A stretch of 64,000 nt of DNA from Collinsella sp. (GTDB lineage Bacteria > Actinomycetota > Coriobacteriia > Coriobacteriales > Coriobacteriaceae), in NCBI GenBank assembly GCA_018376905.1, contig JAHAAK010000006.1:24061-88060 (forward strand), in the 5' to 3' direction. Below are positions 8,824-17,643 of the stretch, piece by piece; position 1 is the stretch's first letter, and each line of letters starts with the position of its first letter. The notes under the pieces are model-generated. The model did no database searches, had not been told where the DNA came from, and was given only the letters and a program-made list of their open reading frames with translations. The position numbers were made by a program, and so were the translations under genes.

Positions 8824-9321
8824 CTAGCGCTCGCGAGCAACGATGAGCTGGTCCATCTCTTCGACATGCACGCCAACGGAGCCCTTGATACTCGAGAACT
8901 CAACGGAGTTGCACACCAAGATGGGAACCGTCACATCGTAGCCCTCGGCAGCAATTGCCTCGCGATCGAACTCAATGAGTACATCGCCCTTATGGACGAT
9001 GTCACCCACTTGCGCATGTACGGTAAAGTGCTTGCCCTCGAGCTGAACAGTGTCCAAACCAACGTGGATGAGCACGTCCAAGCCATCGACCGTGTTAAGC
9101 GCAACGGCGTGTCCCGTGGGAAAAATGGCCTCGACCTTGGCGTCAGCCGGTGCAATCACACGCGTTCCGGTGGGCTGAATCGCCACGCCCTGGCCCAAAA
9201 GGCCAGTGGCAAACGTCTGATCGTTTACCTCGGAAAGCGGAATGACGTCGCCCGAGATGGGAGCATCCAGCGTAAGGACTCGACCACGCATACCAAAAGA
9301 CCTTAGGACTTTAGTGAACAT
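8824..9321 (-). CDS. Glucose-family PTS IIA component
   Basis: A 165-aa phosphocarrier of the glucose/N-acetylglucosamine PTS family (PTS_EIIA_1), the stand-alone equivalent of Crr. Seen directly: VIAPADAKVEAIFPTGHAVAL with the first conserved histidine, then LDVLIHVGLDTVQLEG with the phosphorylated histidine. It would pass phosphate from HPr to a membrane IIB/IIC, which is not in this window. The ATG at 9321 is preceded by GAGGGGGAG, very close to the start; a TTG seven codons upstream is possible but less likely. Downstream of it lies nagB, upstream glmM, all on the minus strand and consistent with amino-sugar uptake. Confidence 0.9.
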   Translation of the reverse strand: MFTKVLRSFGMRGRVLTLDAPISGDVIPLSEVNDQTFATGLLGQGVAIQPTGTRVIAPADAKVEAIFPTGHAVALNTVDGLDVLIHVGLDTVQLEGKHFTVHAQVGDIVHKGDVLIEFDREAIAAEGYDVTVPILVCNSVEFSSIKGSVGVHVEEMDQLIVARER

Positions 9322-9392
9322 GCTCCCCCTCGGACATACCAATCAATCAAAATAACCTTGACAGTTTACCACTTGGCAACGGTTTTTGACCA

Positions 9393-10730
9393 TTAGGGAA
9401 GTTCGCGCTTGACAACCTCGACGATGTCGTCGACAACGCGCTGGGTCAGCTCGTGCGTCTCGGCCTCGGCCATCACGCGGACCAGCGGCTCGGTACCGCT
9501 CGGGCGCACCAGAATGCGGCCGCGACCGTCAAGCTCCTTCTCGGCAGCAGCGACGGCATCCCAGATGGGCTGGCAATCGTCCAGACCGGCCTTGTTGTCA
9601 GAATGCACGTTGACGAGTACCTGCGGGTACTTCTTCATGATGCCGGCAAGATCGGTGAGGGTACGACCGGTGCGCTTGAGCACGGCCAGAAGCTGCAGAG
9701 CCGTCACCAGGCCGTCACCGGTGGTGTTGTGCTCCAGGAAGATGATATGGCCGGACTGTTCGCCGCCGATGACGGCGCCGTCCGCGAGCATGCGCTCCAG
9801 AACGTAGCGGTCTCCCACGGCGGTCTGGACCATCTCGAAGCCCTGCTCCTTCATAGCGATGGAGAAGCCCAGGTTGCACATGACGGTCGACACGATCTCG
9901 GAGTTGGCGAGCTTGCCGCGAGCGGCGAGGTCAGAACCGCAGATAGCCAGGATGTAGTCACCGTCGATCTCGTTGCCCTCGCTGTCCACGAACAGCACGC
10001 GGTCGGCGTCGCCGTCGTGGGCCAGACCGATATCGGCGTGGGTGCGCAGCACGAGCTCGCGCAGGGGCTCAAGGTGAGTGGAGCCGCACTCAACGTTAAT
10101 GTCAGTGCCGCAGTAATCGGTGTTGATAGCGTGCACCGTGGCACCCAGGCGCTGCAGCGCGGCGGGCGTAGTCTGGCAGGAAGCACCGTGACCGCAGTCG
10201 ACGGCAACGACCAGGCCGTCGAGCCTCAGGCCATCAAGCGTATCGATGGCGTGGTCGACGTATGCCTTGCGGGCGTCCTTCATCTTGATGATGTGGCCCA
10301 CGCCGGCGCCAGTCGGCAGCGTGTCGGCAGCCATGGCTTCCTCGGACATGACCCAGGCGCTGATCTCTTCCTCGACAGCATCGGGGAGCTTCATACCCTT
10401 GCGGCTAAAGAACTTGATGCCGTTGAACTCCGGCGGATTATGCGAAGCAGAGATGACGATGCCGCCGTCGAGCTCGTTTTGAACAGTGAGCAGTGCCACG
10501 GCAGGCGTGGGGATGACGCCGCAGCAATGCGGGCGGCCGCCCTCCGCCATAATGCCGGCGGTCAGAGCGCTCTCGAGCATGGTGCCCGAAAGGCGCGTGT
10601 CACGGCCGATGCAGATGTCCGGACCAAGAAACTTGGTCGCCGCGCGGCCCAGACGAAACGCGAGGTCGCACGAAAGATCGGCGTTGGCGACGCCACGGAC
10701 GCCGTCGGTACCGAAGATGTTCTGGGGCAT
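9393..10730 (-). CDS. glmM: Phosphoglucosamine mutase
   Basis: A 445-aa enzyme interconverting glucosamine-6-phosphate and glucosamine-1-phosphate on the path to UDP-GlcNAc for cell wall synthesis. It starts IFGTDGVRG, as in GlmM, has the phosphoserine loop ISASHNPPEFNGIKFF (catalytic Ser near residue 96), the metal-binding loop HDGDADR and the sugar-binding GGEQSGH. The C-terminal phosphate-binding loop RPSGTEPLVRVM is intact. RBS GGAGCGA precedes the ATG. It lies between rpsI and the PTS IIA gene, separated from rpsI by a terminator, so it is likely transcribed alone or with the IIA gene. Confidence 0.96.
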   Translation of the reverse strand: MPQNIFGTDGVRGVANADLSCDLAFRLGRAATKFLGPDICIGRDTRLSGTMLESALTAGIMAEGGRPHCCGVIPTPAVALLTVQNELDGGIVISASHNPPEFNGIKFFSRKGMKLPDAVEEEISAWVMSEEAMAADTLPTGAGVGHIIKMKDARKAYVDHAIDTLDGLRLDGLVVAVDCGHGASCQTTPAALQRLGATVHAINTDYCGTDINVECGSTHLEPLRELVLRTHADIGLAHDGDADRVLFVDSEGNEIDGDYILAICGSDLAARGKLANSEIVSTVMCNLGFSIAMKEQGFEMVQTAVGDRYVLERMLADGAVIGGEQSGHIIFLEHNTTGDGLVTALQLLAVLKRTGRTLTDLAGIMKKYPQVLVNVHSDNKAGLDDCQPIWDAVAAAEKELDGRGRILVRPSGTEPLVRVMAEAETHELTQRVVDDIVEVVKRELP

Positions 10731-10783
10731 AGGATCGCTCCTTCCCTAGCAGGCGATATGCAACCGCCCACCCTAGTCGAAAA

Positions 10784-10822
10784 AGAAAAGCGGGACCCGC
10801 CGAGGAATCGGCAGGCCCCGCT
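10784..10822 (-). terminator. Terminator of the rplM-rpsI operon
   Basis: On the minus strand a stem AAGCGGGGCCTGCCGA / TCGGCGGGTCCCGCTT is followed by TTCTTTTT. It lies about 32 nt after the rpsI stop and insulates glmM. Confidence 0.85.
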
Positions 10823-10853
10823 TGTACATTGTATCTCGAAAGGAGATAAAACC

Positions 10854-11249
<396 letters not shown>

Positions 11250-11251
11250 CT

Positions 11252-11695
11252 TTAAGCCTCCAGCTCAATCTTCGTGGGGTTCTGGGCAGCATGCGGATGC
11301 TCGGCACCAGCGTAGACCTTAAGCTTGGTCATCTGGGCACGGCCGAGGGTGGTCTTGGGCAGCATACCGCGAACGGCGCGCTCGATGACCTTCTCCGGGT
11401 GCTTCTCCATAGCCTGGCGGAAGCTCTCAGCCTTAAGGCCGCCGTTGTAGCCGCTGTGGCGATAATAGGTCTTCGTGTCGGCCTTGTTACCGGTAAGCTG
11501 GACCTTATCGGCGTTGATGACGACAACGAAGTCGCCGCAGTCGCTGTTGGGCGTGAACTGGGGCTTGTTCTTACCGCGCAGGATCATTGCGATCTGGGTG
11601 GCAAGACGGCCCAGGACAGCACCATCGGCGTCGACGAGAACCCAGTTGCGCTGGACCTCGCCCTGCTTGGCGTAGTGAGTCGATTTCGAAATCAC
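11252..11695 (-). CDS. rplM: 50S ribosomal protein L13
   Basis: A 147-aa ribosomal protein, first gene of the rplM-rpsI operon. Typical L13 stretches are [46 protein letters not shown] and [14 protein letters not shown]13 is an early 23S rRNA-binding protein. The roughly 190 bases between it and the patatin gene must hold the operon promoter and leader; no convincing L13 leader structure could be drawn by eye. Confidence 0.98.
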   Translation of the reverse strand: MISKSTHYAKQGEVQRNWVLVDADGAVLGRLATQIAMILRGKNKPQFTPNSDCGDFVVVINADKVQLTGNKADTKTYYRHSGYNGGLKAESFRQAMEKHPEKVIERAVRGMLPKTTLGRAQMTKLKVYAGAEHPHAAQNPTKIELEA

Positions 11696-11889
11696 TTAGA
11701 CTCCTCCATGTACAGTACGTGTTGTTACAGAGATTCACGGGGCTCTGCAAGTAACCCGTCCATATTACCCCGCTCGCCGTACGAGTCAACAGGTATTTTG
11801 GCTCCGACCAGAGTTTCTGCACATGTCATCCACGAGCCGTGATTTTTCCAGCTCTTTAGCTGTTGTCATTTTTTGAGGGTTCGCCGTCG

Positions 11890-12768
11890 CTAGCGTTCAA
11901 CGAACTCTTGGATTTCCGCGAGCAGGCGCTTTGCCTCCTGACGGCCCTGGATATACAGGTCCAAAAGCTTTGCCGGATCGTGCTCAACGTGACCGACCTC
12001 GACCGGCTTTTGCGGAGCGACGACCAACGCACGGCCCTCGCGCTCATACTTCCACAGGTGCATGCGCTGGATGTTATAGCGGTCGTGGCGCGTCTCGATA
12101 GCCTCGAGCAGGTAGGGGTAGTCGGCATAGCGAGCGCGCGCGGCTGGCATAAACTCGTAGGGCTTCTTCTCGTATGAACGGTCCTGCGTGACAATAACAA
12201 CCGCGCGATCGAAGCCCGCCTCCTCCAGCACGTGCTCGATGGGGACCGAATCGGCTACGCCACCGTCGACGTATTTGTGCCCGTCAATCTCGACCGGCGG
12301 CGTCAACAGCGGCAGCGACGTCGATGCGCGAACAGCGTCGAGGTCAAGTACGGCGCTTTTGACCGGCAGGTACGTGGCGGTTCCAAAGAGCATGTCCGTC
12401 GCAACGGCGTACATCTCGATGGGGCTCGCGTCGAACGTCTCGTTGTCAAAGGGATCCAGGCGGTCCTGGACATCGTTGAAGATAAAGTCGTAACCCACAA
12501 TGGAGCCCGTGGACGCAAACGATGCGGCACCCATGAAGCGGTTGTCGTTGCAGAAAGCCAGGTTGATGCGGTTGGCACGGCCGATCTGGTGCGACTTGTA
12601 GTTCACGCCGTTGAGGGCGCCGGCCGATACGCCGTAGACAGCCGGAATCTCGACGCCAGCCTCCATGAGAACGTCGAGCACGCCCGCGGTAAACTGCCCG
12701 CGAAAACTACCGCCCTCCAGGACGAGCGCGACCTTGCCGGCGTTCTTTGCCTTATCTTCTGCAGTCAT
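11890..12768 (-). CDS. Patatin-like phospholipase
   Basis: A 292-aa hydrolase of the bacterial patatin (RssA/YlbK-like) family with a Ser-Asp dyad. The oxyanion loop is EGGSFRGQF (residues 18-26), the nucleophile elbow GVSAG has its serine at residue 48, and the catalytic Asp lies in YVDGGVADS. It probably deacylates a phospholipid or lysolipid in the cytoplasm or at the membrane face; no signal peptide is visible, and the true substrate is unknown. RBS AGGAGG lies directly upstream of the ATG. It appears monocistronic. Confidence 0.88.
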   Translation of the reverse strand: MTAEDKAKNAGKVALVLEGGSFRGQFTAGVLDVLMEAGVEIPAVYGVSAGALNGVNYKSHQIGRANRINLAFCNDNRFMGAASFASTGSIVGYDFIFNDVQDRLDPFDNETFDASPIEMYAVATDMLFGTATYLPVKSAVLDLDAVRASTSLPLLTPPVEIDGHKYVDGGVADSVPIEHVLEEAGFDRAVVIVTQDRSYEKKPYEFMPAARARYADYPYLLEAIETRHDRYNIQRMHLWKYEREGRALVVAPQKPVEVGHVEHDPAKLLDLYIQGRQEAKRLLAEIQEFVER

Positions 12769-12841
12769 ATTGACCTCCTGCGATTGCGTTTTGGCCTTCT
12801 TCTACCCAGTTTTGGGATGGCGAGAGCGCAGGTTTTTCAAG

Positions 12842-13117
12842 GCGGCAGGTGAAGCGGAAAGTGTGTCCCAGTTTGAGGCGAGATTCCGGGATGCGCTTTC
12901 CGCTTGGACCGCCGCTGGGAAAGCGCGTCCCGTTCTGAGCGCGGATTCCGGGATGAACTTTCCGCCAACAACCCATCCGGAAAATGCATCCCATTCTGAG
13001 CCGATATTCTGGGATGCAGCTTCCGCTTGAGGCGCCATCCGGAAACTACGTCCCAGTCTGAATGCGGATTCCGGGACGTGCTTTCCGCCTGGGCTGCCAT
13101 TGGGAAAGCGCGTCTCA
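12842..13117. repeat. Array of about 62-bp imperfect repeats, each able to fold as a hairpin
   Basis: Four units begin with GATTCCGGGAYG or a near variant at about 12882, 12944, 13003 and 13067, and a partial unit lies before them. Each unit has GGGATGCGCTTTCCG followed about 15 nt later by GGGAAAGCGCGTCCC or a variant, so each can form its own stem. Unit lengths are 62, 59 and 64 bp. The array fills much of the 680-base gap between the patatin gene and tmRNA. Open minus-strand frames across it exist only because the repeat is GC-rich and stop-free. Confidence 0.75.
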
Positions 13118-13148
13118 CCCTTCGTTGATGCGGCGTTTTCTTTACGCC

Positions 13149-13392
13149 CGCGCCCTGCACAGAGTTCGATTCTCCGCGGTTTGGGGGGAATCCGTTGACG
13201 CGGCGCATGGCCGGCTGAAATTCGATAAACATCGCATCCGTTTTGAGTCGGAAGCTTGCGCGGAGAATCCGCGTCTTTGCTTCGCAAATCCGCACCGGCT
13301 TCGGCCGCCTGCCGGCGTCCTCGCCCGCGGGCTACAAACGCTCCGCGTTTGTTTAACGCTCGCGCCCTGCATAGAGTTCGATTCTCCGCGGT
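13149..13392 (+). repeat. Two direct copies of a 32-bp sequence resembling the tmRNA T-arm
   Basis: Copies at 13149-13180 and 13361-13392 match at 31 of 32 positions (CGCGCCCTGCA, any base, then AGAGTTCGATTCTCCGCGGT). The stretch GAGTTCGATTCTCCGCG is also the T-arm/acceptor part of tmRNA, present on the opposite strand at 13457-13473. They could be relics of integration or duplication at the tmRNA 3' end. Confidence 0.6.
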
Positions 13393-13405
13393 ATCTGTAA
13401 GTAAT

Positions 13406-13438
13406 AAAAAAGCAGGTAGAGACACTTCTCTACCTGCC
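13406..13438 (-). terminator. Terminator of tmRNA
   Basis: On the minus strand GCAGGTAGAG-AAGTGT-CTCTACCTGC is followed by a run of T (the plus strand shows AAAAAA at about 13407-13412). It lies just after the 3' CCA end of tmRNA. Confidence 0.85.
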
Positions 13439-13447
13439 TGTAACTAT

Positions 13448-13811
13448 TGGTGGAGGCGCGGAGAATCGAACTCCGGTCCACGAAAGCCCCCTGATTGGCA
13501 TCTCCAAGCTCAGTCGCTGGTTTAGTCTCGGACGCTTTGCGCGCAGCGACACGCTCGCGGCGTCCTAACCGGTTCGGTCTTAGCCTGCGCCATACCGATT
13601 ACGTGCGCAGGAGCATTCCCCTAACATGACGTCGCGCCGGTGTCGGGGAAATCACCGGGTTGACGCGCCGCTATAAACTAAGCAGCGAGAGCCATAGGCT
13701 CAAAAGAAGAGTTGTTGTCAATTCAATTTGACGGTACCCCTGTTTAACGAGGCGAGGAGACCTCGGCTTGCTTCCTCTCTCAGAGCTATCGTGTCGAAAC
13801 CAGTCGCCCCC
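13448..13811 (-). ncRNA. ssrA: Transfer-messenger RNA (tmRNA)
   Basis: The 5' end reads GGGGGCGACTGGTTTCGACA and the 3' end closes with GTTCGATTCTCCGC and then the acceptor strand CGCCTCCACCA; GGGGGCG pairs with CGCCTCC, giving the tRNA-like half. Total length is about 364 nt. The tag reading frame lies at 13678-13719 and encodes DNNSSFEPMALAA followed by TAG. The exact resume codon is uncertain, because a TGA lies two codons before the GAC. tmRNA frees stalled ribosomes together with SmpB and marks the stalled product for proteolysis through the ALAA end. It is transcribed alone. Confidence 0.96.
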
Positions 13812-13877
13812 GAATGTTGGGAAAGTCTGGATGGTATCGGGTCTGCAAACACCCGATAACCGTCGACTTTTCAAGGA

Positions 13878-13904
13878 ACACGCGGGGTGAACCCCGCTCG
13901 TGGA
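13878..13904. repeat. GC-rich hairpin upstream of tmRNA
   Basis: CGGGGT and ACCCCG, flanked by CACG and CGTG, form a compact hairpin with a GA loop about 70 bases upstream of the tmRNA 5' end. Its role is unknown. The remaining bases to 14050 should carry the tmRNA promoter (minus) and the promoter of the next gene (plus), but neither is clear. Confidence 0.4.
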
Positions 13905-14050
13905 TAGCTATCTTACCACGTTCTAAAGGCAGACAGCTGTTCTATGCACGAGCTGTGAAGACCCCAATGTGCTCCGCACTTCGCACTTTTGCTACCGATC
14001 GCGTCACGTATATTTTCGCCAAGCAAAATTGACCCGTCGAAAGGACCGTT

Positions 14051-14485
14051 ATGGATACCAAGCAGCAACTCGTCAATGCCCTCGCAGGTCTGGGTTCAAC
14101 CATTACCGAAGCTATGGATGTCATCGAAGGCTTTGTCCCCTGCGGACATCCCGCCCTCACGGTTTCGAACGCCCTTGTTGCGCTGGACGCTGACGATGAT
14201 GCAGCTCTCGCCCAGCAGCTTGAGACCGTCGAGGGCTTTATCGACCACGTGAGCGAGAACCGCGGCGTGGCCGCCTACCACGGCATCGAGGTCGAGCTCG
14301 CGGGTCCCAAAGTCGATCTGCTCGCAGCAATCCGCGAGGTAGGCGCCCTTATGCAGACCGCAGGCGTCAAGAACACCCAGGTCAACGAGTGGGTCTACCG
14401 CAGTCTGGCAGCACTCGACAGCTCCGAAGAAAAGGCAGCCGAGCAGCTCGCAGAAAGTCCCACCATTAAGGCCGAGCTTTTGTAA
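14051..14485 (+). CDS. Conserved-looking helical protein of unknown function
   Basis: A 144-aa acidic, Ala/Leu-rich protein without a signal peptide or membrane segment. The sequence looks like several amphipathic helices (TITEAMDVIEGFVPCGHPAL, LVALDADDDAALAQQLETVE, and so on). I do not recognise the family. The start is supported by AAAGGA seven bases upstream. Codon usage matches the neighbours, so it is likely a real gene. It is convergent with the toxin-antitoxin pair and shares a hairpin with it. Confidence 0.65.
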   Translation: MDTKQQLVNALAGLGSTITEAMDVIEGFVPCGHPALTVSNALVALDADDDAALAQQLETVEGFIDHVSENRGVAAYHGIEVELAGPKVDLLAAIREVGALMQTAGVKNTQVNEWVYRSLAALDSSEEKAAEQLAESPTIKAELL

Positions 14486-14494
14486 ATAGCAGAC

Positions 14495-14531
14495 GCGGGC
14501 CCCTTGGCGCATCGTCGTCCAAGAGGCCCGC
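14495..14531. terminator. Convergent hairpin between unknown gene and PIN toxin
   Basis: GCGGGCC plus CTTGG on the left pair with CCAAG plus GGCCCGC on the right. No strong T tract follows on either strand. It is 10 nt after the plus-strand stop and 13 nt after the minus-strand stop, so it may serve both. Confidence 0.55.
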
Positions 14532-14543
14532 AAACAGTTTGCG

Positions 14544-15059
14544 TCAACCGATAGCCGCGCGGGCGCGTTCGGCCAAAGCAAGAATCGGCATCATTTGACG
14601 CGGGGTCTTTGCTGCAAGATCGGCATGTTCGAGCAGCTTGCGATCGTTGGTCACCAAGTAATCGACCTGCGCGCGCTTGCACGCGGCGAGCACCAAGTTG
14701 TCTTCGTAATCGCGATGGAGCACTAAGTATTTGTCGGCCAGCCAAAGGTCCGACGCATCTGCACCCACGGCCGTGGCGTTTTCGGTCATGTTCCGAACAA
14801 ACGCCAGCGCCGCATCGCCAATCGCGCGGGCAGAAGCCTCGTCGAGCGCTCCCCCGCTGGCAAGAACGCTACGCTTGAGCTCGTGTTGGACAACGTACAG
14901 CACGTCCTTGGCGATATGCACCGGAAAGAACAGCAATGCCCCCGTCTCCGTCGCCTGTCCAATAAACGCACGCGCGGCAAGCGACTCGGCATGGTCAGCG
15001 CAAAACGAATCAACCCATACGTTGGCATCCACCATTATTTTGAGGGGAACCCCGCTCAC
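14544..15059 (-). CDS. PIN-domain toxin (ribonuclease)
   Basis: A 171-aa PIN-domain protein, the likely toxin of a type II pair. Acidic residues expected of the Mg-binding site appear at MVDANVWVD near the N-terminus, DYEDNLVLAACK in the second half and YLVTNDRKLL near the C-terminus. Such proteins are usually RNases that cut tRNA or mRNA. The GTG start at 15059 overlaps the upstream TGA by four bases (GTGA), typical of translational coupling in toxin-antitoxin operons. The upstream gene is the matching RHH-type antitoxin. Confidence 0.8.
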   Translation of the reverse strand: MSGVPLKIMVDANVWVDSFCADHAESLAARAFIGQATETGALLFFPVHIAKDVLYVVQHELKRSVLASGGALDEASARAIGDAALAFVRNMTENATAVGADASDLWLADKYLVLHRDYEDNLVLAACKRAQVDYLVTNDRKLLEHADLAAKTPRQMMPILALAERARAAIG

Positions 15060-15409
15060 AGGATCATCCCCTTTTGGCGATAGCGCTCGTCCATGGCTTC
15101 GGAATAGATTGTGTCCCAATCGCGATCGTCGGATACGGGCGACGTAGCGATGCCCAGGTCCGCGTAAAGCTGATCCGCCGCCGCCCAGGAAGCAGCAAAC
15201 GGCGAATCTAACACGGCACCCCGCTGTCGGTCGTTAACGGCCTCGAGGATTTCCTCGCACGAACCGCCGCCCTGCGCAACCTTGGCCACGACCTTTTTGA
15301 TGAGTTCGGGCAGCGTTCCGCCCGAAAGCCGCAGCGCCTCCTCGGCGCGTTCTTTAACCGAGCGATCCACGCGAACATTTACCTGCACCATGCTTCCAGC
15401 AACACTCAT
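15056..15409 (-). CDS. RHH (RelB/DinJ-like) antitoxin
   Basis: A 117-aa protein whose first 45 residues, MSVAGSMVQVNVRVDRSVKE followed by RAEEALRLSGGTLPELIKK, resemble the ribbon-helix-helix domain of RelB/DinJ antitoxins. The C-terminal half, with DWDTIYSEAMDERYRQKG, is likely the part that neutralises the PIN toxin. Start ATG at 15409 follows GAGAGGAG at about 10 nt; an internal ATG seven codons on is an alternative. The pair forms an operon that is likely autoregulated through the palindrome just upstream. Confidence 0.75.
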   Translation of the reverse strand: MSVAGSMVQVNVRVDRSVKERAEEALRLSGGTLPELIKKVVAKVAQGGGSCEEILEAVNDRQRGAVLDSPFAASWAAADQLYADLGIATSPVSDDRDWDTIYSEAMDERYRQKGMIL

Positions 15410-15430
15410 ATCGATCACGCTCCTCTCGCC

Positions 15431-15469
15431 TGCTATCATTGCTAGCATCACTATATAGGGCTGATAGCA
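15431..15469 (-). promoter_or_regulatory. Operator/promoter of the RHH-PIN operon
   Basis: TGCTATCA (15431-15438) and TGATAGCA (15462-15469) form a perfect 8-bp inverted repeat. The spacer contains TATATA, a likely -10 on the minus strand, and an inner palindrome TGCTAGCA. This is the expected place for autorepression by the antitoxin. Confidence 0.5.
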
Positions 15470-15480
15470 CACGGTCAAAC

Positions 15481-15529
15481 GCAAAAAAAGCCCGCACCCG
15501 GACGACGGCAATGCCGCCCGGGCGCAGGC
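15481..15529 (-). terminator. Terminator of the P-type ATPase operon
   Basis: On the minus strand a long stem (GCCTGCGCCCGGGCG with CGTCCGGGTGCGGGC) is followed by TTTTTTT. It lies about 20 nt after the ATPase stop. Confidence 0.88.
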
Positions 15530-15549
15530 CATAAACTCAAGCAAAAATG

Positions 15550-17625
15550 CTAGCGCAGATATGCTTTCGCGTTGCTCAGGCTGTAGGCAATCGTCGAGCC
15601 ATTGTGCAGCAGCGACGACGTCTGCGGGGTAATCGCGCCGGCAATGCCGAGCGCCAAAAGCGCCGAGTTGGTGAGCATCACCTTGGAATACGAGCTTGTC
15701 AGACGGTCGATAAGCCCCTGACTCATGCGGCGCAGACGCACGATCGCCGCGAGGTCCGTATCGGCCAGGATGATGTCGGCGACCTCTTTGGCGATATCGC
15801 TTCCGCCGCCCATGGCCAGGCCCACGTCGGCCAGGCCCAGCGCCGGTGAGTCGTTGACGCCATCGCCCACCATGGCAACGTGGCGCCCCTCGCCCTTAAT
15901 GCGCTCAACATACGCGTGCTTGTCCTCGGGCAGCAGCTCGGCCTTAAACTCGTCGACGCCCGCCTCGCGAGCAATGCGCTCGGCCGTGCGCTCCGAGTCG
16001 CCCGTGAGCATGACCACGTGCTTAACGCCCAACGCGTGCAAGTCGGCGATGGCCTCGCGCACGCCGGGTTTGAGCGGGTCCTCGATACCGAGCACGCCAA
16101 CGACCGTACCGTCGACCGCCAGGTACAGCGGCGACAAGCCCTGCATCTGGGACTCGATGCGCTCCTTAATGTCGGACTCGAGCTGCGCACCCTCATCCTC
16201 AAATACAAAGTGCGCGGAACCGATGATGGCGCGACGCCCTTCGATGGACGAAGCGATGCCGTGTGCCACGATGTACTCGACGGCAGCATGGCGCTCGCGG
16301 TGCTCGAGCCCGCGCTCGCGGGCGGCGTTGACCACGGCGCGTGCCACCGGATGCGGAAAATGCTCCTCCAAGCAAGCGGAAAGGCGCAGGATCTCGTCCT
16401 CGCTCCAGCCATCGGTGGTGAGCACGCAGGCGAGACGCGGCTGCGCCTCGGTCAGCGTGCCGGTCTTATCAAACACAATGGTGTCGGCCTTGGCAAACGA
16501 CTCAAAGTACTTTGCGCCCTTGACCATGACGCCCATCTTGGCGGCATCACTCATAGCGGTCATGACGGCGACGGAACCCGTGAGCTTGAGTGCGCACGAG
16601 TAGTCGACCATCAGTGCCGCCGAGGTCTTGATGAGGCTACGCGTGGTGAGAGCGACAAGGCCCGCGAGCAGGAAGTTCCACGGGACGATCTTGTTGGCGA
16701 GGTCCTCCATGTGCGACTGGCCCTCGGACTTGAGCGAGTCGGCCGTCTGCACGAGCGAGACGATCGAACGGAGCTTGGTCTGAGCCGTGCTGGCGCGCAC
16801 GCGCACCAAGATGCTGCCGTCTTCCACGACGGTGCCGGCGAACACGTCGTCGCCCACGCTGCGCTCGACGGCCAGCGGCTCACCGGTCAGGGTCGCCTGG
16901 TTGACCATGGCGCTCCCCTGCTCGACCACGCCGTCGATGCAGATGGACATGCCGGTGCGCACGGCGACCAGGTCGCCGGGCTCAAGCTCGGTGGCCGCAA
17001 CGCTCATCTCGGTGTCGCCGATGACCTTTTGCGCTTTGTCGGGCACGTCGAGCAGCGAGTTGATGAGCTCGTTTTCGCTCATGGCACGTGTGTAGTCCTC
17101 GAGCAGCTCGCCCACGTTGAGTAGGAACATTGTCTGGCCCGCGGTGTCGACGTCGCGCTTGACGAAGGAGATGCCGATGGCTGACGCATCGAGCACGGGG
17201 ACGGTCAGACGCGGCTGCGCGAGCTCACGAAGGGCTGCGCGCAAAAAGGCCATGTAGCCGGCAACGACAAAGACGGCACGCAGCGGCGTGGGCAAAAACC
17301 AACGGCGCGCGTAGTGGGCGCCGACAAGCGTGGCCAGATCCATAACCAGCTTGTGCTTGCGCGGCTCGAGCTGCATCACGTAGCCCGACTTGGCGTCGGC
17401 GATTGCCTGGGCATCGAGCGCGCCGGCGGCGGCCAGCACGGCGTCGCGGCGTGGCTCGTCGTATTCGAGCGCCATCTGGCCGATGCGTCCGTAGACGCGC
17501 ACCTTGTGCACGCCGTCGATTTCGCCGCTGAGCTTCAGAAGCGCATCGAGATCGCTCTCTGGCACAGGACCCGCCAACTGGAGGCGGGTCCTGCCGGGGA
17601 TCTCGCTGATAATCGAGAATCTCAT
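15550..17625 (-). CDS. Heavy-metal-type P-type ATPase with SCA in place of CPx
   Basis: A 691-aa P1B-like ATPase. The N-terminal 60 residues resemble a degenerate HMA domain without the CxxC metal site. The actuator has TLTGEP (245-250), the phosphorylation site is DKTGT (386-390) and the hinge MVGDGVNDSPALGLADVG is complete. The transmembrane metal motif, normally CPC or SPC, reads DYSCALKL (Ser343-Cys344-Ala345), as in a subgroup of gut-bacterial metal ATPases whose ion is not settled. It is in an operon 18 nt downstream of a small membrane protein gene. Copper, zinc or manganese export cannot be distinguished. Confidence 0.85.
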   Translation of the reverse strand: MRFSIISEIPGRTRLQLAGPVPESDLDALLKLSGEIDGVHKVRVYGRIGQMALEYDEPRRDAVLAAAGALDAQAIADAKSGYVMQLEPRKHKLVMDLATLVGAHYARRWFLPTPLRAVFVVAGYMAFLRAALRELAQPRLTVPVLDASAIGISFVKRDVDTAGQTMFLLNVGELLEDYTRAMSENELINSLLDVPDKAQKVIGDTEMSVAATELEPGDLVAVRTGMSICIDGVVEQGSAMVNQATLTGEPLAVERSVGDDVFAGTVVEDGSILVRVRASTAQTKLRSIVSLVQTADSLKSEGQSHMEDLANKIVPWNFLLAGLVALTTRSLIKTSAALMVDYSCALKLTGSVAVMTAMSDAAKMGVMVKGAKYFESFAKADTIVFDKTGTLTEAQPRLACVLTTDGWSEDEILRLSACLEEHFPHPVARAVVNAARERGLEHRERHAAVEYIVAHGIASSIEGRRAIIGSAHFVFEDEGAQLESDIKERIESQMQGLSPLYLAVDGTVVGVLGIEDPLKPGVREAIADLHALGVKHVVMLTGDSERTAERIAREAGVDEFKAELLPEDKHAYVERIKGEGRHVAMVGDGVNDSPALGLADVGLAMGGGSDIAKEVADIILADTDLAAIVRLRRMSQGLIDRLTSSYSKVMLTNSALLALGIAGAITPQTSSLLHNGSTIAYSLSNAKAYLR

Positions 17626-17643
17626 GGTTTGTGCCTGGGAGCG

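Noticed and set aside
13361..13392. Possible tRNA gene on the plus strand (GTTCGATTCTC T-loop)
   Set aside because: No anticodon or D-arm can be drawn upstream; it is only a T-arm-like fragment within a direct repeat.
12802..13425. Minus-strand open frame of about 200 codons across the hairpin array
   Set aside because: Its protein repeats only mirror the DNA repeats, there is no RBS, and other frames are open as well; GC-rich repeats without stops explain it.
13256..13525. Plus-strand frame ending in WWRRGESNSGPR
   Set aside because: It runs antisense into the tmRNA 3' end; this peptide is a well-known artefact of reading tRNA-like ends.
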